Positions 20,572-31,711 of a stretch of DNA of 64,000 bases are shown piece after piece. Position numbers and translations under genes: made by a program. This DNA is from Echria macrotheca (taxonomy: Eukaryota; Ascomycota; Sordariomycetes; Sordariales; Schizotheciaceae). The notes under the pieces were generated by a model. The model did not search any database and was not told where the DNA came from. It saw only the letters and a list, made by a program, of their open reading frames with translations. Numbering within the stretch: the stretch's first letter is position 1; every line of letters starts with the position of its first letter. The stretch covers positions 3,844,001 through 3,908,000 of the forward strand of contig MU839828.1 of assembly GCA_030411725.1 (NCBI GenBank), read 5' to 3'.

Positions 20572-23149
20572 CCACCGATGGCAAGTCCGACAGTCATCCT
20601 GGAGGATTGCCTCGTCCTTTCCCTCGCCTGCACCGAGAATTCCCCGGCGTGATGGTAAGCTGAGGGGCAACCCGCGTCTCACCGACATGGTCGACGATGT
20701 TGCCGAGCCAGTGTGGGATGGAGGATCATGCCTTACTCAGTTTTGGGATTGACGAGTAAGCGGCAGTGCAACATGGGAAGCAACTTCAGACGCCGTGCGT
20801 GGCTGGGCATTCGTCGACGGGAAGGATAATGCAGCCCTAGGAGGCGGTGGACGCGCGCCCTGAGACCCTGGAACCGTGTCATCCAATGTGGACTCGACCG
20901 GAAGAGGATAATGGTCTGCTAGATTTATAATTCCTTCCGAGCTAGCCCCTGGGGCGACCGAGCGGCTGGGAATCCACTCCGCCGGCGTATCGGGTGGACA
21001 TGGTAGAGCCACGTCCTCGCACTCCGGTCGGTCGGTCCTTTTCGCCGGCTACCGGCTGGAACCTTTAGGTTTGTGTTGTCAGCGTTGGCATATCATTCAG
21101 TGCAGAGTCTATTCTTATCACCTTCCTTGTTGGTGTACAAAGTAGGTATGTAAGTTGTTGTGGAGATCTAATCAATGGGAGTCTCCTGCCGCTGGCTATT
21201 GGCTCGGATGGTACCGGCGGGAAGTGGTTGAGGTCAAATATTCGGGACTTTCCCCAACCATGGATAGTCCGAGGATGACAGCACCGTAACTGGTCCAGTC
21301 AAACAGCGGGCTTTGTTTACCTATCAGTGATATCTGCCTCCCGGCTTGCTTTTCTGATGGCAAGATTGAAGGTTGCATGTCACAAAATCCGGAAAGTTGA
21401 ATCAACATGATTTCGACGCTTTCAGTCGTCATGGCGCCCCTTCTACGCATATGCCAGTACATATTTTACCATGACGAACAGAAGGCGAATTCTTCAACTG
21501 GAAGCGTGATCATTCATTTCTTGTTCTACGCGTCAGCACAATTTACCCTCTGCTCACTGTGCGGCGTTCTCCGGGTCAATGCCGAGGTTTGAGCCCCCTT
21601 TTTTCTCCGCCGCGCTCGGGTGGCGTCGACCAAACAAATTATTTCCCACGGCATGCGTATTATATAATCCTCTTCCCGGAGCTTGCCAACGCAGTCAGCA
21701 GTAACCCGGCGAAATCCCGGGGCTCACAAGAAGGACAGTTTCACAGGGAATATTTCCTGGGGCTGAATTTGTCCACGCCCGGGCAGTTAACTAATCCTTT
21801 TCGAATCCGATATTATCGGCGTTTCGAGTGAGACGGGGCGGATTTAGCTAATCACCGATATCATACCGTTGTGTTCTTGGCCATGCGGTCAACTTCGCAT
21901 TTGCCATGCCATCCTGGAGGATGGAGTGGGTTCACGTTGCCCAGGCGATCTAGAGCTTACCAACGTCTGGTTGGTGGGGTTCCGGCCGTGGGAGGTTGCT
22001 GTAGGATTGTTACATTCGGGCAGGATGAGATCTGGCGGGCAGTCGTGGTGCGGGGTTTGAGATCCAGAATCTGAGTGATGCTTGGTCTAAAACTTGATAC
22101 TTCTTTTTCGTGGATCTGGAGAGAAGAAAAGGTATGGAGATGCAGATGACCGTCTCGATATTTCTATATAGGGCTGGGCCTGATGCGCAGCGAAACCCCT
22201 GAGCCTGGGTACGTGTGCCGGAACGCACACTCATACCTTGAAATCGCACACCTCTGACCTATAACCGGTCCCTGGACAGGGAACGCTTTTCAGATTAACG
22301 TGGACTGGCTCAAGCGAATTCTTTGACTGTTCGATGCCCAGAATACCAAGTGCAGGATCCGCCTGCATATTTCGCCTTGCGCCTCGGACAGTTGGACTTG
22401 TGCTCGGAAAACACGAACCTTCTCTCGCGCTTCTGACACGTCAAGGGGTACGGATACCGAGTCTGCATGAGGTGGAACACGGAAACAGACACGCCGGTTG
22501 ATCAATACTGACTTTCGCGTATAGAGATAAGAGTCGAGGCGCGTAAGCAAGCTAGGCCCTGAATACGCATCTCACTTCCTTCTTGGCTCAGTGGACCCGG
22601 CTGCCGGCCTCCTTCAACTCCGACAGCTCCGGGTCCCCCGGCGGCGTATTCTGGTCTCTCGGCCGCCAAATCCTTCCGGGACCGGGGTGCGAGGTAAAAG
22701 ACGCCCCGCCCCCGAGTATGCTTAACCAGCAACTCGGATCAAAGGCTTCCGGAAAGTCAACATCCCATGTCACATACGTCTCAATCCCCCAGTGCCTGCC
22801 ACAGTGTCTTTCCAAAGTCCGCTGAGTTCCGCTGTAAATGTAACCGCTGCTACCAAAACTCTATCTTGTCTGTCCGGATGCAAATAGAAACCAATACAGG
22901 TACGAATGCACCATATGCCGTATACACGCTGACAAAACCCAACACGACTAATGCCATCCCAAATTCCCAATCAATCGCACAAGCTGTCCCTCGACAACAA
23001 AAACTCCTCGGAGGGCCGGCCCACAGATGCGGTCCAGCTCGTCAACGGCGGTAAAGCACGGGGGCTCTTTCGTAGTGGTGTCTTCCCTCGCCCCGAGCCT
23101 TGTCATCATCTCCATATTCCTCCTTTCAGAAAAAGTGAGGACCGCCACT
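20572..23149. other. 2.6-kb gene-poor region with coding-like relics
   Basis: There is no intact gene. Two minus-strand stretches look like decayed coding sequence: 20737..21012 (a Pro/Ser-rich frame containing IINLADHYPLPVE) and 22588..22990 (a membrane-segment relic, listed separately). The middle (21100-22300) is AT-richer, without repeats or RNA genes that I can see. Confidence 0.35.
22588..22990 (-). pseudogene. relic of a membrane-protein C-terminus
   Basis: One minus-strand frame from about 22978 encodes DWEFGMALVVLGFVSVYTAY and GAFVPVLVSICIRTDKIEFW, a clear transmembrane segment, and then hits TAG. A second frame, open from just before that stop, encodes GSSGYIYSGTQRTLE and then RHWGIETYVTWDVDFPEAFD, PSCWLSILGGGASFTSH and GRIWRPRDQNTPPGDPELSE, ending in TGA at 22588. 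The two halves read like one protein broken by a frameshift near 22865. No start exon can be found, so it seems a 3' fragment of a larger gene. The family is not recognised with certainty. Confidence 0.35.
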
Positions 23150-25261
23150 CTAGTCGAGGGAACCGCAATCAGAGTCGACTTCTTCAGACTCGGTCTCGGT
23201 ATCGTACAAAGTACCCCCGCGTATCAATCGCAGCCATTGTTGACGATCGAAACCGTCCGAGAAGTGAAGGGCCGTTCTGGATGTCGCCGGCATAAGCTCC
23301 CTCCACCTCTCAAATACGAACTCCCTGAGCCCTTCTAGCCTTGTCGCCTCCCTGTATCTCCCGCTCATTCGTGCCCTGCGTATCCGATTTGTGACTCGCT
23401 CGAGTATTCGGCTATAGTTTCTCAGAAAGACAATGTTTGAGGATGGCATATAATCCCCCCACCCGTACCAGGGGTCTGGGTGGGGATCAAGGGTCTCCCC
23501 GTCAGAAGAGCTGTCCCCATCAGAGAAACGCCACTCGTCCGCGCCGTCGTCATCAGAAGAGTCGCTGACATCTGCTGGAGCGTACATGTAGTAATCAGCG
23601 TCCGTCTCATATGGACCGCACATGTAGTAGTCCATCTCATCTGGAGCGTACTCATGATCATCGATATCAGATGGCGAGTCCTCAGAGTCGCTCTCCATGT
23701 CCTCCTCACCAGAGTCGCTATCGGGATAGTCGATCTCACGAGAGTCGTCAGAGCCGTAATCGTCCCCCTCCAAGTTCTCCGGCACCGGCAGCGTGTCGCG
23801 GTTCTCATCATCGGTAGCACCGCCCCTCAACAACAGTTTGGTCTCGGTGCTCTCGGTTCCGGCGCTGTCTGTGTCTGTCGGCTTCCCATGATCGGGATCG
23901 TCTCTCTCCAACAAAGGCACAGAATAGTTGCTGTCGGCGTCGGCGCCGTCTGCCGGCTTCTCACTGACCGGACTGCCCCTTTGCGACAGTGTGTCACTGC
24001 TGCTCTCGGAATCGACCGGACTGCCCCTTTGCGACAGCGTGTCACTGCTGCTCTCGGAATCGGCGTCGCCCGTCGAGTTCTTCTCATCGTCCTTCTGCGA
24101 CTCGGGCGCATCCTTGCCGACGTCGGCGGCTTCTCCGCTTGGGGTTTTGCTCAGGAGCTTTTTTTTCCTGGCCGCCCATCTTCTACGTCTAGCCATGCGT
24201 ATTACATCGTCTTCTGGCAAAAACTCCATACCAATAGCTTCCCAAATCTGATTCAATGCTATCTGCAAGAACCGAGCGACACGATTCTTGAGCCTTAGGG
24301 CCGACAAAGGGGGAATGTAGTTCATCTTGAGCGAGACGTAGTCGAACCACTCCATTTCCTTTTTTGGTTTTTTGTTGGCGGAAGCATTCTTTTCCTTTTC
24401 GTCGGGCTGAGATCCGGTTTCCTCCCTGGAGGGAGCAAATTGCTTGAAGAAATGCGTGGGGCCAAATCTGTTGATCTTGGCCTTCATGTCATGATGAATG
24501 TCCCTCATCAACTCTAGGGTTACGCCCTGAAAGAAATCGACTTGGTCAGAAATGGAAATGTTAATGATAGTGGGCTGCGTGTAGAACTTCCTAGCCATGT
24601 TGTCGAATTGATTCATGCGGTGGTCGATCGACCTCGCGGCGTAGTTCCGGAGTGTCCTGAGATGTGACTCGCAGACCCATAGACTTTTCGCCATCAACTC
24701 CTCCTGGTTGAAACAGTGGTCGGCTATTCTTCCTCTGGTTCGAGTCATTACAGAGTCCACCTTGGTCTTTAGGCGATAACCCTTTCGGGCAACCTGCATC
24801 CGGAGAAGGTATTCCATCCCTTGTTCAAGTGTATTCGGCCGCTGCTTCACCTCGTTCTTCTCAGACACTAGCCGCCGGTTCATCTCCTCCATGTCCGGAG
24901 CGGATGGAGGTACCTCTGCTCCCTCTGTGACGACATCTAACCAGCTTATCGATGAGATGGTTGTCGGGTTCGTAATATTCCCTCCGTGCTCGGAGACGAT
25001 ATCGTTGACGGTCTTGATCAGGGAAGTGGGATGTTCGAGAGGCTGCGGGTTGTGGTCGGGCGGTTTCGTCGTGTTAGGAGATGGCTCGGTCGTGTTGGAA
25101 GGCGGCGCCGTCACGTTAGAGGGCAGTTCCGATTTGTCTGGTGGCGGCGTCGTATTGTTTGTACGGGGGACCCCCTCCTCGGAGGGCGGTTTCGACTCAT
25201 CCACGTCTTCGGGCATTGCGGGAGCTCGCTTCTCTGTGGCGGTTTCGGTAGCGGCATCCAT
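23150..25261 (-). CDS. large acidic, Ser/Asp-rich protein with internal tandem repeat, function unknown
   Basis: This intronless frame of 703 aa starts at the ATG at 25261-25259. An in-frame ATG 102 codons upstream (25567) is rejected because a TATAAAAT box lies between the two. The N-terminal 100 residues are Pro/Thr/Asn-rich and repeat NTTxPPxNxTEPxxN-like units. Residues 120-370 are a folded, helical region with WVCESHLRTLRNYAARSIDH, INISISDQVDFFQGVTLELM and DYVSLKMNYIPPLSALRLKN. The second half is disordered and strongly acidic (many Asp, Glu, Ser), with two perfect 16-residue copies of DSESSSDTLSQRGSPV. A basic, helical C-terminus follows (RILERVTNRIRRARMSGRYR; FVFERWRELMPATSRT). No signal peptide or transmembrane segment is seen. 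I do not recognise the family; it may be lineage-specific. Confidence 0.65.
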   Translation of the reverse strand: MDAATETATEKRAPAMPEDVDESKPPSEEGVPRTNNTTPPPDKSELPSNVTAPPSNTTEPSPNTTKPPDHNPQPLEHPTSLIKTVNDIVSEHGGNITNPTTISSISWLDVVTEGAEVPPSAPDMEEMNRRLVSEKNEVKQRPNTLEQGMEYLLRMQVARKGYRLKTKVDSVMTRTRGRIADHCFNQEELMAKSLWVCESHLRTLRNYAARSIDHRMNQFDNMARKFYTQPTIINISISDQVDFFQGVTLELMRDIHHDMKAKINRFGPTHFFKQFAPSREETGSQPDEKEKNASANKKPKKEMEWFDYVSLKMNYIPPLSALRLKNRVARFLQIALNQIWEAIGMEFLPEDDVIRMARRRRWAARKKKLLSKTPSGEAADVGKDAPESQKDDEKNSTGDADSESSSDTLSQRGSPVDSESSSDTLSQRGSPVSEKPADGADADSNYSVPLLERDDPDHGKPTDTDSAGTESTETKLLLRGGATDDENRDTLPVPENLEGDDYGSDDSREIDYPDSDSGEEDMESDSEDSPSDIDDHEYAPDEMDYYMCGPYETDADYYMYAPADVSDSSDDDGADEWRFSDGDSSSDGETLDPHPDPWYGWGDYMPSSNIVFLRNYSRILERVTNRIRRARMSGRYREATRLEGLREFVFERWRELMPATSRTALHFSDGFDRQQWLRLIRGGTLYDTETESEEVDSDCGSLD
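23967..24062 (-). repeat. tandem 48-bp repeat inside the acidic protein gene (2 copies)
   Basis: Two adjacent 48-bp units differ at a single base (T versus C at 23990/24038) and encode two identical 16-residue peptides. The near-identity points to a recent duplication or ongoing copy-number change. Confidence 0.9.
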
Positions 25262-25422
25262 CTGAAGATAGCCGTAGGCCAGACTGATGGGAGCCGATAG
25301 GAGTTCTGTGCTCGTGCAGGGTGAGGCTTCGTCAAGGAGGTAAGAATACGGCTTGTTGAGGAGGATCGGTAGTGGAATGGGATAAAGAAGAGACCTGGTC
25401 GCTTCGGGAGTCGGGCGTCGCC

Positions 25423-25430
25423 ATTTTATA
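25423..25430 (-). promoter_or_regulatory. TATA box deciding the start of the acidic repeat protein
   Basis: Minus-strand TATAAAAT is 162 bases upstream of the ATG at 25261 and downstream of the alternative ATG at 25567. It supports the shorter, 703-residue product. Confidence 0.5.
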
Positions 25431-25717
25431 GATCCCCGGAATCCTCCAAGTGCCGGATGATTCATCCTCTTGCAAAGAGAATATGGAAGGGAAGTGACGT
25501 AGGCCCGACCTTGGAATAGATCCATCATCCTCTGGGCTGGTACGACCGGCTCACTTCCGCCTTCCATCCCCAGGCTGGCAGCCGGTCACCACAGTCCGAG
25601 AGCCATCTCGCCCACTTTCAGCTCGGGATTTAATCGCAACTGTTATGCTTGCTAACAGCAGAAGTTGAGACGCTGCCCCGATGAATGATGACACAAAATC
25701 CGTAAATGGCAATAGCC

Positions 25718-27829
25718 TCACGCATCGTGACTTATGTACATCTGGTCAAACCCAACCACCTGCCACTTCCCAGTCTCGGTGTTTTGCGTCAGGTTCGCCC
25801 CAGTCGTCGTCCCTCCTCTCGCAAAGCCAGCTTCGACCTTGGCGCCGGCCACCGGGCGGGCGAGTTTGTTCTCGCCGGAAAGAACCGTGAAGTTGGCCAG
25901 AGGAAGATGCCACGCATTCCGCGTCGAGATCGTCGGCGATCCTGCACCGGTCAGCATCCAAGGGCGGGAGCCAGCACATGGGAACGCACCGTAGAACTGC
26001 GTCGTGGCCTTGTCCTTTGACACCGACAACAGAAAGTAGCCGCGGTAGTAGCCCTCCTGCCACTGCAAGGCCGGCACCTTGTCCATGCGCCCCTTGGCCA
26101 CCTTGTTGAGACTCGCAATATTTCCAGCAGGCCCGCTCGAGCTCACCGCTGTGCCGGCAAACTCGACACCGACAGCGCCCGCCCCGCTGACCGAGTTGTA
26201 GTCGTACTTCCCCGTCCACGCCACGTCGGCGACCCAGTTCTGGTGGCTATCACCGGCGAGGAAGATGTTGTTGCCAATCTTGTTGTCATACAGCTGCTTG
26301 AGCGTGCGATTGCGGTTCGCAATGTAGCCCTAGACACATTTCGTCGGTAAGCCATCCCCAACAACCATCACTTGACAGAATCATGGACTAATAAACGTAC
26401 TCCCCAGTTATCCAGCCCCGGCCCCGACGCGCCCGAGAATATGACCTGGCTCCCGATGATGCGCCAAGTCGCCTTCCGCGCAGCCGACTCCCGCAGCGTC
26501 CGGTAGAACCAGTTCTCCTGGCGCGACCCCATGAGCGACCGGCTGGCCTCGTCCCGGATCAGCTCGATGTACTTGTTGTTCCACCCGAGCGACGTTATAC
26601 TACGGTCGTAGGAGCGCGTGTCGAGAATGACAAGGTCGGCGAGGTCGCCCAGCGCAAAGGAGCGCCACACGCGCAGGTTGTCGTCGGGGTCGACCTGGCG
26701 GATGGGCATCCACTCGAAGTAGGCGCGCACGGCGTTCATCTTGCGCTGGTCGACGCTGACGAAGCGCCCGTTTGCCCGGAAGGAGGCCTCGGTGTTGTTG
26801 AGTTTGCTGGCCCCGTCGCGGTATACATTGTCGGAGATCTCGTGGTCGTCCCAGGTCGTGATCCATGCTGTGCTTTTGGCCAGTAGTTGTAGGTCCGGGT
26901 CTGTCCGGTACTGGCCATGTCGTGTGCGGTAGTCGTGCAGCGAGAACAGCGTGCGGGATGGGTTGTGTGCGCGCTCGCCACCCTGGCTGCCCTCGTATAT
27001 GTAGTCGCCGAGATGGATCTCAGCCTATTAGCTAGGTATTCATCAATGAAAAAGATCGCTTCAGTGCTCACCACGTAATCGTGTTCGTTCTTGCGGGCAG
27101 CGTTTCCGTACGCGTTGAAGTACCCGTTGGCTGGGCAGTCCATCAGCACAACTCAATTCCTTGCATGCCCGAACGGATGCACTTACGGTAGTTGCTGCAA
27201 GAAAAGACTGCCATCCGAATCTCCTTGGGACTATCTTTTGCCGCGGGTGATGTCTTGGTCTGTCCAACCGGGCTGCCTCGGTCCGAATTACAGATAGTAA
27301 ACTGGTAGTTGTAAGTCCTAAAGGGCTCCAGTCCTTTGGCCTCAACCTTGATGGTGAAGTCAATGTCACTTGTCGTGTATGCCGTGCCCTTGGCTACGGC
27401 TACACTTGCACCATTGCTTGTCCCATTGCTCAGACCGTCCTCCGCTTTCCAAACTTTCCAATCAACGCAAATTGGGTTCGGATCGGCTTTGATGTACTGT
27501 TCCGTCTCATGGCTGAAAAGAGCTACCGTCCCTTCGACAGTGACATTGCTTTTGTCCGACTCGATCGTCGGCGCTACCCTTGTCCAAAGAATGATACTGT
27601 CGGGATATGGGTCGCCAGAGGCTACACCGTGTGTGAAGTTTAGCTCTTCTGGCTTGAACGAGACGGCACCGCGTTTTAGCGTCCGGCGCGCGACTTGAGG
27701 GATGTCGATTCCCAGTGTGTCATGACGACGTGATGGACTGTGGTAGTTGAGGTTATTGGTAAAGCGGTTTTGATCAGCTGACAATGCAACAACGGCTGAT
27801 GCCAGGCCAGCGAGAACAAAGCCTTTCAT
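25718..27829 (-). CDS. secreted PhoD-like alkaline phosphatase
   Basis: Exons are complement(27187..27829), (27072..27130), (26401..27024) and (25718..26329), giving 645 aa; introns are 56, 47 and 71 nt. A signal peptide MKGFVLAGLASAVVALSA precedes the N-terminal Fn3-like PhoD domain (FTHGVASGDPYPDSIILWTR, TYNYQFTICNSD). The metallophosphatase core follows: SCSNYPNGYFNAYGNAA, EIHLGDYIYEGSQGG, TTWDDHEISDN, LVILDTRSYDRS and IFLAGDSHQNWVAD, which give the usual Asp, Asn and His metal ligands. The tiny 59-nt second exon is fixed by both flanking junctions keeping the PNGYFNAY and DYVAEIHLG blocks. The in-frame ATG at 27877 is only about 20 bases from a TATATA-like element at 27899-27905, so the ATG at 27829, which opens the signal peptide, is preferred. 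Such enzymes hydrolyse phosphomono- or diesters outside the cell. Divergent to the GT90 gene. Confidence 0.88.
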
Positions 27830-27905
27830 CTTGGCTATCGTAGGGTTGGTTGAGTGAGAAGCATGAGAGGTTGTCATGTCTTGAGAGCTCAGCTCGGATA
27901 TATAA

Positions 27906-28875
27906 GTACGTGCTCGCTCTCCTCAACCCTAACATCCAGCCAGCCATCCAATGACGGAATTGAGGCGGGGTACATCCCCATCCATTAAGCCTTGCCCACT
28001 ATCTCACTTTATCCAAAATTGGAACGACCATTGAGTGGTAGTCTGGTAGATAGTCTCCAATTGTTGTTTAGAGCTGTGATCGACGGGTGCAATTTGTAGA
28101 TGTTAGCCACGCGCTCGGTACAGTGCTATGCAAGTGCGACTTTCGGCAATGATTACGTCCGTACGGATATTATGAGTCGATACTGGTGGGTTGCAACGGC
28201 GATGGGCTCACATGTTATGTTCGCCGCATCTATGGCGAGAACGTCAGTCAACTCCACCTCAGGCAATTCCACCTCAGGCAATTCCCATCTCTGCTATCCC
28301 TTTACCCCGGGTTGGGAAGGAAAGAATGTGATGCACGGTTGATGAGAGGTTTTGGTTCCATTTCCCCCCACGTCCATGGTGTGGCGCAGATGTGGGAAGC
28401 TTGGAGATGTAGTAAGCCCTGGACTCAAATAAATCATATCAAAGAGTCAGGGTGTCCGAAGGCTTCCAGGTCCCGAATTTGCGGTCCGGTAAACTTTGTA
28501 GGGCTCGAATCATTCTACGGCCCATTCTATTCTCTTCAATCTCTGAGTTGAGGATGATACGTTGAGGCGGGGGTTTTGACATCTCAGATACCCTTGGCTG
28601 ACTGGAGTGCATGCACATAACCAACGGTCTTGTTTCTCCCCTGGTTTCCTGAGAACTATCCTCCGTTATGGCCGCTGGATGATAAAGTAGAGGAGATGTA
28701 AGCTTCAGAATGCATGACCGTCCTCTCCCGGTGTCCCGCCGACTCGGGCGACGGAAGTCCACCACCCGGCTAAATCTATCTGCGACGCGTCACGGGACTG
28801 AAGACTGTACTCTTCAGTTCCAGTCACCATCTGGCATCTCGAAATCAGTGACCGACCCATACCCACAAAGATGTC
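27906..28875. other. about 1-kb divergent promoter region, PhoD / GT90
   Basis: It lies between two genes transcribed away from each other. It contains a perfect 15-bp direct repeat at 28253-28282. Frames on both strands are short and without recognisable product. Confidence 0.35.
28253..28282. repeat. perfect 15-bp direct repeat (2 copies)
   Basis: The unit TCCACCTCAGGCAAT occurs twice, head to tail, in the PhoD/GT90 intergenic region. Confidence 0.85.
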
Positions 28876-30327
28876 ATGATGTCGACCTGGCGCCATCTCC
28901 ACCCTTCCAGCTGGGTCGGAAGCAAGAAGTATCTTCTCTCCGCTTGTTTCGCAGCCTCTTTACTCCTTCTTGTATGGTTGGATATATCGGGCGTTTCATT
29001 TCCATCGGGAACAGCGCTTCGCCACCAAATACTGGATCATAACCATGAGAAAAGATACAACAATTTGAGGCTCACCAAGCAAGAATGTGCTGCTGCGTTT
29101 CCAGGATTGACGGACGGTATCGACCGTGTCGTCTCCCTCGGTCCGTTTACGCTTCCTCGACAGGGGAATGATTCTCTCTTGCTGGAGGTAAAGATCAAGA
29201 ATAATCAAGTCAGTTTCTCGATCGGTGTTGAACAAGACTAACATGCCATAGCTTTACATTCTCCACGCCGAAGATGGACTTACCCCTGAACTTGTCGATG
29301 TACGCCTCCTACTCTCCCCGTGCCAGCCATTCCACAAAAAACCCCTTGTTATGTAGAGGTGTTAACAATAGAATAGTCCCAAACCGCAACACTCCACCAA
29401 CTCCACCGCGCGATCCTCACATCCCCTTTCCGTCTCTCAGACACCATCGTCACCATCAGCATCCGCGACCAGCCCCTCGGCGCATCCTTCACGTATGCCC
29501 GCCCAGCATACGCCGCTCCAACTACAAACATGCCCCCCATAACCCGTGCGTTCGTAATGCCCCATTTTGCCTGGTGGGCATGGCCGCAACCCTTCATCGG
29601 ATCCATCTCCAGCGCCAGTGTCGCCATCGACTCTCTCGAGCGAGACCTTCCATTCTCCAAGAAAGATCCCGGAGCCGTGTGGCGCGGCACCCTCTCCTTT
29701 GAGAACGTCTACCATCCCCGGTCGAGGCAAGATCTCCTTCGCGTCGCAAGCGGAAAGGAGTGGGCCGATGTACAGCCGTTGGAATGGACCAACTCGACGG
29801 TCCCAAGCAACGCCATACCCATATCCGACTTTTGCCGATACAAATATGTCATATACACCGAGGGCATCACCTACAGTGGCCGACTGCCGTTCCTACAAAT
29901 GTGTCGATCGGTGTTAGTGACGATCCCCATTGTGTGGCTGCAGCATACCACCCACCTCGTCAGGCCTGTCTTTTCGACTGATCTCTTGGGCCATTCGTAC
30001 AGCGGCAAGGAAATTTCAAGGGAGGAAGAAGATATCAGGCAGGCATGGCCAAAGAGGTATCAGCCACATGAGGCCAATGCGGTGTTTGTATCGCGCGACT
30101 GGACCGACTTGGAAGAAACCGTTGCCTGGCTGGAGGCGCATCCTGCTGTGGCAGAAAAGATTGCCAGTAACCAGAGGGAGTTATTCGTTGGAGGTGGGTA
30201 TTTCAGTCCCGCAGCCGAGGTGTGTTACTGGAGGGCGCTGATCCAGGGGTGGGCTTCGGCTGCGAGGATTGAGCCGACGAGAGACGGGATACCGTGGGAG
30301 GAGTCTCTTGTTGCTCCAAATTCATAG
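28876..30327 (+). CDS. CAP10-domain (GT90) glycosyltransferase, type II membrane protein
   Basis: Exons are 28876..29208, 29252..29299 and 29378-1 (29377)..30327, giving 443 aa; introns are 43 and 77 nt. The ATG at 28871 is in another frame and meets TGA at once, so 28876 is used. One N-terminal membrane anchor (LLSACFAASLLLLVWLDISG) suggests a Golgi type II protein. The C-terminal half carries CAP10 signatures: AFVMPHFAWWAWP, KKDPGAVWRGTLSFENVYHP, ISDFCRYKYVIYTEGITYSG, RLPFLQMCRSVLVTIPIVWL, then the regular FVSRDWTDLEETVAWLEAHP. Relatives such as cryptococcal Cap10/Cxt1 and animal POGLUTs transfer xylose or glucose. The acceptor is unknown here. The acceptor AG for exon 3 is the second of two close AGs, because only it keeps the frame into the RAILTSPFRLSDTIVTISI block. 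Confidence 0.82.
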
Positions 30328-30371
30328 TGTCTTGTTGTCTCCGATGTATCAAACTGAGAGAAACGCCGTAT

Positions 30372-31711
30372 TCATTCCCTCGCCCGGCCCAAAATTCTCG
30401 CCAGACTTGCCGATGCTCCGCTCGATCTTGATCCAGCCGCGTTCGTCCCAGAAGCAACACTCCTACCAGAGGCGCTGCCTAGAAAGGTGCTTCCGATGCT
30501 GTTCCAGCTTGTTTTACCCAGAGCCGCAGATGGAAGGTCAATGGACAAGTTGCCCATGACAACATTTAGGTCGACACCGGCTGTGGCTCGATGCTTCAGT
30601 GCCACCATGGACTTGAAGTCTGGAGACTGTAGTGAGTCGGTTAGGGGCGGCAACCAGGACTCCGGGAGAGGGGGAGAATGGTTGGGTGTTGGATTCCTAG
30701 GCCTTATAGGCATGGGGGATGGAACACCGTGAAGCCTTCTTATACCCATCTCTTCCAGTTCGCGCAATTCCAGTTCGCGCAAGTCCTTGAAATAATCGGC
30801 GAGCCATCTGAGAGTTGTTTGTGGCGCTCGCGGTTCTGCCGGGCCATTGCTGTGGTCGAAAAGTAAGTCTAGGTCCATGTCCGCTTCACCCGGCCGTGAA
30901 GGTTTCTCCGTCGGTAAGACTTTCCAGTCGCTACCTGGTGACTGTCAGCCCGGCGAGTCATCATCCACATCCCAGCGAAGACACGAACCCAAGAATTCCT
31001 GCGCTTTTTGCTGGGACGACGTCGAAGAAATCCTAGACAAGCACCATCCATATTCCCCCGTCCGCTTGACAACCGCAGGGTATACGATTTCATTAAAAGC
31101 CACCGTAAAACAATTCTCGCACCGATGCTCGCCTTGTGAACATGCACAGAGAGCGATATTGTCCCGTTCAAAATGGTCTTGTAGCTTGGACGTTCCGTTA
31201 ATTCGGTTGACTGGATCAATACTTGGACTGGAGGTGCTTATCCCTGACCGGGGATTGTCCGGTGCTGGACTGTTGAGTTTCCGTCGCTTCGATGGCAGCT
31301 CTGGTGGAGATGGAGGAGATGTGTTGCCCGGGTTTGTGGAGACTAGATATGGCGGATGGAGCGAAGCTTCCCACTTACCCGGCGGTCGGGTTGTCGTCGT
31401 TGGTCCATCGACGGAGGATGAGGGGGGCGGACGTTTGTACTTTCGCAGTCCCCATTTCTCCAGCTGGAGGATGTACTGCTTCCGTCTATATCTGATGTTG
31501 GAACATGCTGATGGTTAGGAGGACGGATACTACTCACGTTGGAGAAAAGCCGTGAAGCTCAGCCATTCTCTTCATGACGCCCTCCAAGGTGGCGGACTCG
31601 TAGAGCTCGCGTATGGTATCTTTGTGTTTTTCCCATTATGTCCTCGTTGGACACAGGTCTCGCGCGAGCGGCGACAGGCTCCGACTTCCAGACAAGCCGT
31701 TGTTGAGACAT
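30372..31711 (-). pseudogene. Clr5-domain protein gene with an apparent 1-nt frameshift
   Basis: Modelled exons are complement(31538..31711), (30989..31485) and (30372..30934). Total length is a multiple of three (410 aa) only if one A (31636) is skipped. After that base, the frame reads WEKHKDTIRELYESATLEGV, MKRMAELHGFSPT, and, across a 52-nt intron, RKQYILQLEKWGLRKYKR: the full Clr5 domain (PF14420), named for a fission yeast silencing factor. Before it, the frame starting at ATG 31711 (MSQQRLVWKSEPVAARARPV) ends in SNEDI, the usual lead-in to the Trp. As written, the upstream frame instead stops at 31559. The second intron (30988..30935, 54 nt, GTTCGT...CACCAG) removes an in-frame TGA. The C-terminal half is Ser/Pro-rich with cysteines (CACSQGEHRCENC) and unrecognised. 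Either a young pseudogene or a base error. It ends 44 bases from the convergent GT90 gene. Confidence 0.6.

Noticed and set aside
25262..25567. N-terminal 102-residue extension of the acidic repeat protein
   Set aside because: A TATAAAAT box sits inside the extension, so transcription most likely starts downstream of it.
30940..30960. In-frame TGA in the Clr5 gene as a second lesion
   Set aside because: A 54-nt intron with a CTGAC branch site removes it and keeps the frame.
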